Position numbers and translations under genes: made by a program. From Aggregatilinea lenta (GTDB taxonomy: Bacteria; Chloroflexota; Anaerolineae; Aggregatilineales; Aggregatilineaceae), in the NCBI RefSeq assembly GCF_003569045.1, contig NZ_BFCB01000002.1, positions 1,097,506 through 1,161,505 on the forward strand: DNA of 64,000 nt, given 5' to 3'. Every line of letters begins with the position of its first letter. The stretch's first letter is position 1. Below the pieces are notes generated by a model. It did not search any database. It was given only the letters and a program-made list of their open reading frames with translations, and was not told the DNA's origin. Below are positions 26,939-36,163 of this stretch, piece after piece.

Positions 26939-28255
26939 CTACAACGCCGCAATCGCCAGCGCGAGGTTGCGCCGCACGTCCTCGCGGGTGAACGTCTCCC
27001 AGGCGGCGGGGAACGTGTCGATCAGGCGGCGCTTCTCGTCCTGCTTGGCGATCATGTACTGGCGCACGCCGCTCACGTCGGGCTGGCGCATGAAGCGCGG
27101 CATACCGCTGTTCTTGCGGTCCTCGTTCTCCACGAAGTCCCGCAGGATCTGCTCGGCCACCTCGGCGTCGTTCATGTCGCCCAGGTGATCTTGCAGCGCC
27201 TTGACCTCTTTAATCACGGCGCGACCTTCCGGCCCCAGGACCTCCTCGAAGAATTCCAGCGCGTAGCGCAGCCGCTTCAGCTCGATCCGCAGCGCGTGCA
27301 GCGTGGCCACCTCGCGCGAGTCCACGAGGTCGTCGTAGACACGCACCTGCTCGTACAGCCCGTACAGCAGCCGGGGCAGTACGTGCCGCACCTCGTACGG
27401 CTCGCGATCTTCGGGATCGGGCTGGGGACGCGCGCCCTTACCGGGCGTCGTCAGGAAGTCGTCAAACGCGCCCGTGAAGCGGTCGAACTCGCGGCTGTCG
27501 AGGCCGTGGACAAGACGCTCGCGGGCGACGTCGAGGCGCACCTGCCATTCGTCGAACAACGGCGTCAGATTCACGTCCGGCGACTTCTTGGCAAAGCGCT
27601 GCGCTTTCTCCATGAACACGTCCAGGTCGCGCACTTCGCCCAGCACGCCGCCTGCTTTTTTCAGCGAGGCGTTGAACGGCGTGAGGCGTCCCGGCTTGAA
27701 GAACGGCTCGAACAAGCGGATCGCGCTGCGCATCCGGCGCGTGGCGACACGCATGTCGTGCACGCCCTCGATGTCATCGCCCAGGCGCGCGCCCGGCTCG
27801 TTGAGCAGCATACGCTCGAAATGGAATAGCAGCACCTTGCGCCCGGCCTCGGCCATCGAATCGCCCGGCTCGACGCCAGGTGCGTCTTGTAAGCTCAGCG
27901 CACGCCGAGGCTCGCCGACGCCCGGCAGTGCGACGGCATCCGGGGATGCGCCATTGCCGGACAACGAGGCGTCCTCGATCGATGCGCCCAGACTGCTGAC
28001 CGGCTCGTCCTGATCGGACGATAACAACGCCTGTGCTTCAGGCGGGAAGATGTCGATTCCGCGCTTTTCCCACTCACGTCGCCAATAGCGGACCTGCCCG
28101 TCCGTGCCTTCGACCGCCGCCGCGATGTCCGCCGTAGACATCGCCTCGTCGACCAGCAGCAGGATCTGTGCTCGCTGCGTGAGCTTCGGATCGGTCATGC
28201 AATCGCGCAACCGAGCGAGAGCGCTGCGATCGCGCTCGTTGAGAAACTGGGGCAT
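26939..28255 (-). CDS. CHAD-domain protein with N-terminal helix-turn-helix
   Basis: A 438-residue protein. Residues 1-75 look like a helix-turn-helix of the homeodomain-like/IS630-type (LTQRAQILLLVDEAMSTADI, then a QVRYWRREW recognition-type helix). A Pro/Ser-rich linker follows. Residues 135-430 are a CHAD domain with its two basic helical repeats (HDMRVATRRMRSAIRLF and LHALRIELKRLRYALEFF). CHAD domains bind polyphosphate with Arg/Lys/His helices. The combination suggests polyphosphate-responsive DNA binding, which is inference. It is divergent from the HD-hydrolase gene. Confidence 0.88.
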   Translation of the reverse strand: MPQFLNERDRSALARLRDCMTDPKLTQRAQILLLVDEAMSTADIAAAVEGTDGQVRYWRREWEKRGIDIFPPEAQALLSSDQDEPVSSLGASIEDASLSGNGASPDAVALPGVGEPRRALSLQDAPGVEPGDSMAEAGRKVLLFHFERMLLNEPGARLGDDIEGVHDMRVATRRMRSAIRLFEPFFKPGRLTPFNASLKKAGGVLGEVRDLDVFMEKAQRFAKKSPDVNLTPLFDEWQVRLDVARERLVHGLDSREFDRFTGAFDDFLTTPGKGARPQPDPEDREPYEVRHVLPRLLYGLYEQVRVYDDLVDSREVATLHALRIELKRLRYALEFFEEVLGPEGRAVIKEVKALQDHLGDMNDAEVAEQILRDFVENEDRKNSGMPRFMRQPDVSGVRQYMIAKQDEKRRLIDTFPAAWETFTREDVRRNLALAIAAL

Positions 28256-28378
28256 GGCGATTGCTCCTTTTGTCTATCTACTGATTCAGTCGCTTAGGTG
28301 GCCTGTGTTTGACCTGAATCTGGCCTATCAGGAGGGATTCACAGGCCAAAGATATGGGGAGTGTAGCATAATTAAAGG

Positions 28379-28394
28379 AATTTAACGTTAAATT
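28379..28394. promoter_or_regulatory. Perfect 16-bp palindrome AATTTAACGTTAAATT, candidate operator
   Basis: An AT-rich perfect palindrome in an otherwise GC-rich genome, placed between the divergent CHAD and HD genes. It lies about 45 bases before a TATAAT box at 28440-28445 that fits the HD gene. Confidence 0.45.
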
Positions 28395-28439
28395 TAACCA
28401 AGGAGTTTTGCTGCGCGACGCGTCTGGAACCGTTTCCTG

Positions 28440-28445
28440 TATAAT
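28440..28445 (+). promoter_or_regulatory. -10 box (TGTATAAT context) for the HD gene
   Basis: CTGTATAAT lies 37 bases before the start codon at 28482. No convincing -35 is seen. The same CTGTATAAT string precedes the gene at 36164. Confidence 0.4.
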
Positions 28446-28481
28446 CCCTGTAATGGCAAAACATCGTTGAAGGGGTTCGTT

Positions 28482-29228
28482 ATGCCCGGAGTATATTACG
28501 ACCAGCAAGCGCTGAAACCCTTGCTGGAAAAACTGCTTGTGGGTGCTGCACAGCCGATGGATTCGGTCGGTCACTGGGCCGACCGCTTGCTGGACGACCC
28601 ACCCTCTCCGCTGGCGATTCGATTCCTGGATCAGCTCAACGGCGAATGGCAGGACGTTCAGGCACCCGACCGCGCCAGCGAGCGCATCGCGTCGATGGTC
28701 AAGCGCTACCTGGCGACCCGGCAGCCGGGCTGGCCCCACCTCTGGGCGCACACGCTGCGCGTGACCGGCGCGGCAGTTGCTATCGCGCGGGAGCGGCAGA
28801 CCGACCCCGTACTCAGCTTTCTGGCGGGCGTGCTGCACGACGTCGCCAAGCTTGACGAAGCCAACAGCAGCGAGTCGCACGAGGAACTCGGCGCAGAGTT
28901 CGCCGGGCGCGTGCTGCACGACCGGTTTTCTGAAGACACCATCCGCCAGATTCAGGCCGCAATTCTAAAGGAAAATGGCAGCGTCCTGGGCGAAGTGCTG
29001 CACGACGCGGATAAATTGGACAAGATCGGCGCGGCAGGGGTACTGCGGCGCATCTCGACCGATACGCACACCACGTGGATCCCAGACGCGCTCGACCGCG
29101 TCGCCGACGACCGCGACGACTTTCCGGCCATGCATGCCGATACCAGCCGCGACATGGCCGACAGCAAGCTGGCCTTTTTAGACATGTTTCTCCCGGCGGC
29201 GCAAACCGCCGCGCAGAGCTGGCGCTGA
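28482..29228 (+). CDS. HD-domain phosphohydrolase
   Basis: A 248-residue protein with HD-superfamily metal ligands in order: His in WPHLWAHTLRV (about 83-93), the HD pair in LHDVAKLDE (about 117-125), a His in SESHEEL, and the distal Asp in LHDADKLDKIG. Such enzymes hydrolyse phosphate monoesters or nucleotides; the substrate is not evident. The ATG at 28482 has GAAGGGG upstream; an in-frame TTG 15 bases earlier is less likely. Confidence 0.85.
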   Translation: MPGVYYDQQALKPLLEKLLVGAAQPMDSVGHWADRLLDDPPSPLAIRFLDQLNGEWQDVQAPDRASERIASMVKRYLATRQPGWPHLWAHTLRVTGAAVAIARERQTDPVLSFLAGVLHDVAKLDEANSSESHEELGAEFAGRVLHDRFSEDTIRQIQAAILKENGSVLGEVLHDADKLDKIGAAGVLRRISTDTHTTWIPDALDRVADDRDDFPAMHADTSRDMADSKLAFLDMFLPAAQTAAQSWR

Positions 29229-29489
29229 GCGCCAGACGCGCCGCCCCACGCGTCGGGCCATGCAGCGGCACGAGCCGCGCGTGACCTGACTTTCCCCTTA
29301 CAATACCCAATCATAGCGACTCCAGATGGCGCTCAGGCAGACTGTAAGCGGCGGATCGTATACTCTGTTCCCTGTTTATGAAAAGTGTTAATTCCAGTTT
29401 GCAATTTTATTGGATATTAATTCTAGATTGATTATCATTTAATAACGCCGTGCGATACTGAAGGTAGAAAGCTATACGGAGAATGAGCT

Positions 29490-29960
29490 ATGAGCGTTCC
29501 AATTTGGTTTCCACAAAACAATCGCTCAGGCATATCGATATATGAAGTGGGGAGAAGCGCGATGAGCCTGAACAATCCGATCGAACCCGATCCCGACTTC
29601 ACGATCACCTTCGACGACGACGCGCTATGCACGATTGCCGTTCGCGGTGATTTCATGCCCGACCTGATCCGCACCATCGCACAGCAGGTCCACACGGAGC
29701 ATGACAACGGGCAGGCGATTTCGGGCATTCTGCTCGACTTGCAGGCGGTGCAGCTTATCAGCCTCATCCGGCTGAGCGGCCTGCTGGACCTGATCAGCCG
29801 CTACGAGATTCCGATTGGGGTCGTGCTGGAAATGACGGTGCAGCAGCAGCGCCTGGTCGAGCTGCTACACCAGACCCTGCCCTACCGCGAGCGGGTGGCC
29901 TACTTCGACGTGATGGACGACGCGCGCGCCTTCGTCGACGAACGGCGCGCCGCCGGTTAA
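29490..29960 (+). CDS. STAS-like small protein
   Basis: A 156-residue protein. A beta-alpha pattern (FTITFDDDALCTIAVRG, ISGILLDLQAVQLISLIRLS, EIPIGVVLEMTVQQQRLVELL, VAYFDVMDDARAFVDE) resembles SpoIIAA/STAS-like domains, which act in protein-protein signalling. The region before it is AT-rich. Two starts are possible: 29490 (GGAGA upstream) and 29562 (GGGGAGAA upstream), the latter giving 132 residues. Similar small folds are encoded at 41735 and 62663. Confidence 0.6.
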   Translation: MSVPIWFPQNNRSGISIYEVGRSAMSLNNPIEPDPDFTITFDDDALCTIAVRGDFMPDLIRTIAQQVHTEHDNGQAISGILLDLQAVQLISLIRLSGLLDLISRYEIPIGVVLEMTVQQQRLVELLHQTLPYRERVAYFDVMDDARAFVDERRAAG

Positions 29961-30005
29961 TTCTACACGCTTCGCTTCCCCTGCCGGACGTCCGGCGCGC
30001 CGCGA

Positions 30006-31352
30006 CTAGGCGGCCTCGCGATTAATCAACGTGCGCAGCAGCGCCAGCCCCTGCGCCACAACCAGCCCCAACAACGCGACCCATACCATTTGCTGCCCGC
30101 GCGCCGCGCTTTCGGATGACGGCGACGGCGGGGTAATGATTTCCACGATCTGCCGTTCCACTTCTTCGAACAAATCGCGTCCCTGGGCCATCAGCCGCGC
30201 CGCCTCGCCCGGCGACAGTTTTTCGGGCCGGTAGGGCGTCGTCGTCACCACGAAGTACTCGCCGCCGTCGGGCCGGAAGTGCGTTTCAAGCTGGGCCGAG
30301 CGCGAGTTCAGCACGTCGGTGACGTAGACTTCTTTGGTCAGGATCATGATGACCACCGCCAGCGGCACGGCCAGCACCAGGCCCATAAACCCGAACAGCG
30401 CGCTGGCGATCACCTGCGAGATCAGCACCACCGCCGCGGGCAAATCGACCTGGCGGCTCATCAGGCGCGGCGCGATCAGGTTGCTCTGGATCTGCTGCGT
30501 GCCGAGGTAGAGCACGATCACCCAGGGTACGAGCGCCGGATCTTCGGCCAGCGCGATCAGCACGCCGGGGATGACGCCGATCACCGAGCCGAAGTTGGGA
30601 ATGAACTCCATCAGCCCGGCGAAGGCACCGAGCGCCAGCGGATTCTCCAGCCCCAGGATCAGACCGGTCCCCAGCGTAATCATGGCCGCCAGAATGCTCA
30701 TCGAGAGCAACTGGCCCACGAACCAGCGCTGCAAACCCTGGCCCAGCAGGATGAAAATTTCCAATGCGCGGGCACGGTAGCTGCGTGGGACGAGCGTCAG
30801 CGCCCCTTCGAGGTAGTCCGTCGGCCCGACGACGATGAACAGCGAGATGAAGGCCAGCACGATCAGGCTGGTCACCACCGCGCCCAGGCCGGACACGAAC
30901 GGGAACACGCGCTGCGGAAGCTGCCGCGTCTGGTCCACGACGAAGTCGCGCAGATTCTCGCCGGTGGCCTCATCCCAGTTGATCTTCGGGAGCCAGTCGT
31001 ACTTTTCCACCTCCTGATCGTACTGCTCGCGCGCCTGATCGTAGGCATCGGGAAGCTGATCGGCGATGCTCGACACCTGCTCGACCAGCACCGGCACGAA
31101 CAACAGCAGCAGCAGGACGAAGATCACGATCAGCCCGGCAAAGCTGACCAGTACGCTCAGGCCCCGGCTCAGTCCCAGCCGCTGGAGCCGCTGGACCGGC
31201 ATCTGGAGCGCCAGCGCGATGATCACCGCCAGGAAGATCAGCAGCAGGGCGTCACGCAGCTGCCACGCAGCCAGCGCAAGCGCACCCATCAGCAGCGCGA
31301 CGAAGACCTTGAGCGTAAATTGGCCGACGGAGTTCAGCTCGGAAGATGCCAT
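30006..31352 (-). CDS. AI-2E family transporter / PerM-like permease
   Basis: A 448-residue membrane protein with about eight helices in the AI-2E (UPF0118) layout: two N-terminal helices, a long coiled segment outside (about 85-150), then the conserved core with FIPNFGSVIGVIPGVLIAL and the ASALFGFMGLVLAVPLAVV segment. The family exports small molecules or ions; the substrate here is unknown. An extra C-terminal helix and a cytoplasmic tail of about 100 residues extend beyond the core. The ATG at 31352 is preferred over a TTG 18 bases upstream. It follows a small membrane-protein gene by 38 bases. Confidence 0.88.
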   Translation of the reverse strand: MASSELNSVGQFTLKVFVALLMGALALAAWQLRDALLLIFLAVIIALALQMPVQRLQRLGLSRGLSVLVSFAGLIVIFVLLLLLFVPVLVEQVSSIADQLPDAYDQAREQYDQEVEKYDWLPKINWDEATGENLRDFVVDQTRQLPQRVFPFVSGLGAVVTSLIVLAFISLFIVVGPTDYLEGALTLVPRSYRARALEIFILLGQGLQRWFVGQLLSMSILAAMITLGTGLILGLENPLALGAFAGLMEFIPNFGSVIGVIPGVLIALAEDPALVPWVIVLYLGTQQIQSNLIAPRLMSRQVDLPAAVVLISQVIASALFGFMGLVLAVPLAVVIMILTKEVYVTDVLNSRSAQLETHFRPDGGEYFVVTTTPYRPEKLSPGEAARLMAQGRDLFEEVERQIVEIITPPSPSSESAARGQQMVWVALLGLVVAQGLALLRTLINREAA

Positions 31353-31390
31353 AGACGGTGGCGACCTCAATCGTTATAGGTTGTCACAGG

Positions 31391-31606
31391 TTAAGGGAGC
31401 GCAATTTTGTCGAGCACGAGCAGCAGCAAGAATCCCGACAGCGACACGACCAGGAAGCAGCCGATCGAGACGAACATGCGCTCGACGGCGGTCATGCCAA
31501 AGATATGTTCCGGCGGCTCTTCCGGCGCGGCGAATACTTCATAGCTTTCGACGACTTCTTCTTCCTCGAGTGCGCGGCGGCGCAGCTCATCCAGGTTGTC
31601 CGACAT
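31391..31606 (-). CDS. Small single-pass membrane protein
   Basis: A 71-residue protein with a charged, Glu-rich head (RRRALEEEEVVESYEVF) and one C-terminal membrane helix (VSIGCFLVVSLSGFLLLLVL). GGGGAGA precedes the ATG. It is directly upstream of the AI-2E transporter gene on the same strand, so it is probably co-transcribed. No family is recognised. Confidence 0.65.
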   Translation of the reverse strand: MSDNLDELRRRALEEEEVVESYEVFAAPEEPPEHIFGMTAVERMFVSIGCFLVVSLSGFLLLLVLDKIALP

Positions 31607-31898
31607 GTGCCCTGTCTCCCCAACTGAAAAGCGTCACGGTTAGCATACTGGAAAACTCGCGTTGCGCCAATGCTGAGCCGCCCAGTGCCCTGCCGGGCCA
31701 TTGTACCGGATTGCACACAGCGCGCATGGGCCGGATGGACGAGATCGGGTCCTGGACCGCCGCTCCGCCCCGCAGTAGAGAGCGTTTGGCAGCCGCGCAG
31801 CGACGGATGGGGAGGTCTGGTAGCTTTTGAGAGACTGCCGCTGCTACACTCTGCACGATTAATAAGCGGAACATGCACACTCAAAGGCGCATGGCATC

Positions 31899-33206
<1,308 letters not shown>

Positions 33207-33238
33207 GGCGAAAAGCGGTACACGAATACCGGGTCACC

Positions 33239-33266
33239 GTAGGGGCAATTCATGAATTGCCCCTAC
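33239..33266. repeat. R2 palindrome, perfect 28 bp
   Basis: GTAGGGGCAATTCA followed by its exact reverse complement. Confidence 0.9.
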
Positions 33267-33286
33267 ACGACGAAGATTGACGCTTT

Positions 33287-33329
33287 TCTCCCCTCTCCAG
33301 CCCAGACTGGAGAGGGGCCGGGGGTGAGG
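33287..33329 (-). repeat. R1 palindromic repeat
   Basis: Reverse copy with arms CTCTCCAG and CTGGAGAG, just after the R2 palindrome. Confidence 0.85.
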
Positions 33330-33425
33330 TCTTTACGATGACCGAATTGTCCCCCTTAAAAACCCGAACGCAACTCGATTTTGACCCTGGCACGTACAGG
33401 CTGAATACGGGAGAGATGTGAGATC

Positions 33426-34514
33426 ATGACCGACGGAACGAATCCCTTGAAGGTAGGCCAGACACTGCTGAAGACCGATCGCCCGGTGGGGATCGTCGGC
33501 TACGGGGCCTACGTGCCGCGCTACCGGCTGCCGGGCACGGAGGTCGCGCGCGTCTGGACCGGCGGCACAGGCGGGTCCCCGATCAAGGAAAAGGCGGTCG
33601 CCGGGCTGGACGAGGACGTGATCACCATGTCCATCGAGGCGGCGCAGAACGCGCTGGCCCGCGCGAGCATCGATCCGCGCCTGATCCGTGCGGTGTGGGT
33701 CGGCAGCGAAAGCCACCCCTACGCGGTCAAGCCGTCCTCGACCATCGTCGCGGAGAGCATCGGCGCGGCCCCCAACATCCAGGCCGCGGACTGGGAGTTC
33801 GCGTGCAAGGCCGGGTCGGAGGCGATGCAGGCGGGCCTGGGTTTCGTCGGCAGCGGCATGGGCCGGTACGTGCTGGCGATCGGCATGGATACCGCCCAGG
33901 GACGCCCCGGCGACGCGCTCGAATACACCGCGGCGGCGGGCGGCGCGGCTTTCCTGCTCGGCCCGGCGGACGAGAGTCTCGCGCTCTACCAGGGCAGCTA
34001 CAGCTACGTGACCGACACGCCCGACTTCTGGCGGCGCGCGCACGAGCATTACCCCTCCCACGGCGACCGCTTCACGGGTGAACCGGCCTACTTCCAGCAT
34101 ACGCTCAGCGCGTCGCAGCGCCTCATGGACATGATGGGCACGACCGCACAGGACTACACCTGGGCCGTGTTCCACCAGCCCAACGTCAAGTTCCCGCAGC
34201 GCGCGGCCAAGATGCTGGGCTTTAACGACGCGCAAATCGAGCCAGGGCTGCTGTCGGGTGTGGTCGGCAACGTCTACGCGGGATCGTGCCTGCTGGGGCT
34301 GACGGCCACGCTCGACGTCGCGCAGCCGGGCGACCGCATCCTGATGGTCAGCTATGGCAGCGGCGCGGGGTCGGACGCGTTCGATCTCGTGGTGACGGAT
34401 CGCATCACCGAGCGCCGCGACCGCGCCCCGCGCACGCAGGATTACGTCGCACGCCGCACCGAGGTCGATTACGCGATCTACACGCGCTATCGCGGCAAGC
34501 TGCTGACGGACTAA
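33426..34514 (+). CDS. Hydroxymethylglutaryl-CoA synthase, archaeal type
   Basis: A 362-residue synthase of the short archaeal-type branch. It has the nucleophilic Cys127 in WEFACKAG, His250 in VFHQPN, the N-terminal [15 protein letters not shown] strand and [12 protein letters not shown] near the C-terminus. It condenses acetyl-CoA with acetoacetyl-CoA to form HMG-CoA. In archaea this enzyme forms a complex with a thiolase and a DUF35 zinc protein. Here a thiolase homologue follows, but no DUF35 gene is seen nearby. The ATG at 33426 comes 11 bases after GGGAGA. Confidence 0.95.
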   Translation: MTDGTNPLKVGQTLLKTDRPVGIVGYGAYVPRYRLPGTEVARVWTGGTGGSPIKEKAVAGLDEDVITMSIEAAQNALARASIDPRLIRAVWVGSESHPYAVKPSSTIVAESIGAAPNIQAADWEFACKAGSEAMQAGLGFVGSGMGRYVLAIGMDTAQGRPGDALEYTAAAGGAAFLLGPADESLALYQGSYSYVTDTPDFWRRAHEHYPSHGDRFTGEPAYFQHTLSASQRLMDMMGTTAQDYTWAVFHQPNVKFPQRAAKMLGFNDAQIEPGLLSGVVGNVYAGSCLLGLTATLDVAQPGDRILMVSYGSGAGSDAFDLVVTDRITERRDRAPRTQDYVARRTEVDYAIYTRYRGKLLTD

Positions 34515-34525
34515 GGCAACGCGAC

Positions 34526-34569
34526 CTCACCCCCGCTCCTCTCCAATCATGTTGGAGAGGGGAGACAAG
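34526..34569 (+). repeat. R1 palindromic repeat
   Basis: Forward copy, 12 bases after the HMG-CoA synthase stop. Confidence 0.85.
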
Positions 34570-34589
34570 CACGATCAGGGACGGATCCG

Positions 34590-34614
34590 TAGGGGCGTAT
34601 CGCAATACGCCCCG
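34590..34614. repeat. R2 palindrome
   Basis: GTAGGGGCGTAT with the complementary ATACGCCCC arm; the right CTAC end has been lost. Confidence 0.8.
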
Positions 34615-34674
34615 AATTCCCCCACCCCAAACCCCGCCCCCATAAAGAGGGAGGGGCTTCACAAGGCGGATTTT

Positions 34675-34710
34675 TCCCTTCCCTCCTCGCGGGGGAAGGG
34701 CCGGGCATGG
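34675..34710 (-). repeat. R1-variant repeat
   Basis: CCCTTCCCTCC and GCGGGGGAAGGGCCGGG arms, the same subtype as 20495-20531. A decayed relative (CCCCGCCCCC...GGGAGGGGC) lies just left, at about 34633-34657. Confidence 0.7.
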
Positions 34711-34762
34711 GGGCAACAGGCAATTTGCAACCCGACAAGGTACACACGAGGATAAACACACG

Positions 34763-35920
34763 ATGCGCGATGTGTCGATGGTAGGAGTAGGACAGGTCCC
34801 GGTCGGCGAGCACTGGGACATGAGCTTGCGGCAGTTGGCCCTCGGCGCGATCCAGGCCGCGCAGGCCGACGCGGGGATCGAGCAGGTGGACGCGGTGATC
34901 GTCGCCAATGCGCTGGGCGGCAACCTCAGCGGGCAGAATCACCTCGGCGCGCTGATCGCGGAATACGCGGGGCTGCCGGGCGTGGAAGCGTACCGCGTCG
35001 AGGCGGCGGACGCATCGGGCGGGGTGGCGCTGCGCCAGGGTTATCTGGCCGTCGCGTCCGGCGCGGCGGATACGGTGCTGGTGGTCGGCGTGGAAAAGGC
35101 CACCGACCGCACCGGCACTGAGCGTGACACGTCGCTGGCAACCGTGCTCGACGCGGACTTCGAGGCGGCGCGCGGCGCGACCCCGGCAGGCGTGGCGGCG
35201 CTGCTGATGCAGCGTTACATGTACGAGTACGGCGTGACGCTCGATCAATTTGAGGCGTTCAGCGTCAACGCGCACGCCAACGGCGCGCTGAATCCCTTCG
35301 CCATGTACCGCAACAAGCTGCGTCCCGGCGCATTTGCGAAGGCGCCCGTGCTGGCCGCACCCGTGAACCTGTTCGACAGTGCGCCGGAAGGCGACGGTGC
35401 AGCGGCGGTGATCCTGACCACCACCGAGCGCGCGCTGGACGCCGTACCGCGTCCCGTGCGCGTGCGAGGCAGCGCGATGGCGACGGATACGCTGGCGCTG
35501 CACAACCGTGCGGATCTGCTGTTCCTGCGCGCGGTGAATCTGGCGGCGGGCCGCGCGTACGAGCAGGCGGGGGTCCGCCCCGGCGATGTCGACATGGCCG
35601 AGCTGCACGACAGCTACACGATCCTCTCCGCGCTCCAACTCGAAGCGGCGGGCTTTGCCGCGCGCGGCGAAGGCTGGAAGCGCGCGCAGGAGGATGGCAT
35701 CGGGCGCGAGGGATCGCTGCCGGTCAGCACCTTCGGCGGGCTGAAGGCGCGCGGCAATCCGCTGGGCGCGACGGGCGTTTACCAGGCGGTCGAGATCGCG
35801 CTGCAACTGCGGCGCGTGGCGGGGGACAATCAGGTTCCCAACGCGCGGCTCGGGCTGGCGCTGAGCATCGGCGGGATCGGCAGCACGGCGGTCGCCCACA
35901 TCCTTGAACGCGTGGAATAG
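34763..35920 (+). CDS. Thiolase homologue (archaeal/SCP2 type) lacking catalytic residues
   Basis: A 385-residue protein with the full thiolase fold and a normal length. Every expected active-site residue is replaced: the nucleophile position in the CxS motif is Asp83 (EAADASGG), the HDCF motif is HDSY (282-285, Cys to Ser), the GHP motif is GNPLGATG (His to Asn332), and the C-terminal Cys region reads STAVAHI. The remaining sequence is well conserved, so this does not look like a decaying gene. It follows HMG-CoA synthase, as thiolase does in the archaeal thiolase/HMGS/DUF35 complex. A structural or regulatory role is likely; chemistry by another route cannot be excluded. Confidence 0.85.
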   Translation: MRDVSMVGVGQVPVGEHWDMSLRQLALGAIQAAQADAGIEQVDAVIVANALGGNLSGQNHLGALIAEYAGLPGVEAYRVEAADASGGVALRQGYLAVASGAADTVLVVGVEKATDRTGTERDTSLATVLDADFEAARGATPAGVAALLMQRYMYEYGVTLDQFEAFSVNAHANGALNPFAMYRNKLRPGAFAKAPVLAAPVNLFDSAPEGDGAAAVILTTTERALDAVPRPVRVRGSAMATDTLALHNRADLLFLRAVNLAAGRAYEQAGVRPGDVDMAELHDSYTILSALQLEAAGFAARGEGWKRAQEDGIGREGSLPVSTFGGLKARGNPLGATGVYQAVEIALQLRRVAGDNQVPNARLGLALSIGGIGSTAVAHILERVE

Positions 35921-36025
35921 CGGCGCGAACGGCATTCGGACGACTTAATGCTTTTTGTGCCCTAACCGACCAGCCAGCAGATTGCGGCAGCGTAGCCGAT
36001 CAGCGCCGCACGATTCGAATGCAAA

Positions 36026-36057
36026 CGGCTCACCGGCAGACACCGGTGAGCCGTTTT
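36026..36057 (+). terminator. Intrinsic terminator
   Basis: Perfect 11-bp arms CGGCTCACCGG and CCGGTGAGCCG with a 6-base loop and TTTT. It separates the HMG-CoA genes from the GT39 gene at 36164. Confidence 0.9.
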
Positions 36058-36121
36058 CGATGCCTCCACATGAAAACACCCCGACGGGTCACCAGAGGTG
36101 GAGCGAATCCAGCGCGATCTG

Positions 36122-36127
36122 TATAAT
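36122..36127 (+). promoter_or_regulatory. -10 box TATAAT upstream of the GT39 gene
   Basis: CTGTATAAT lies 36 bases before the TTG start. No clear -35 is visible. Confidence 0.4.
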
Positions 36128-36163
36128 ATCGGCGCTTAAATAACATAGTGAGGACATTACATT

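Noticed and set aside
28300-28347. GGCCTGTG...CACAGGCC inverted repeat before the CHAD gene
   Set aside because: The arms are only 8 bp with a 32-base loop, which is expected by chance; the nearby 16-bp palindrome is stronger.
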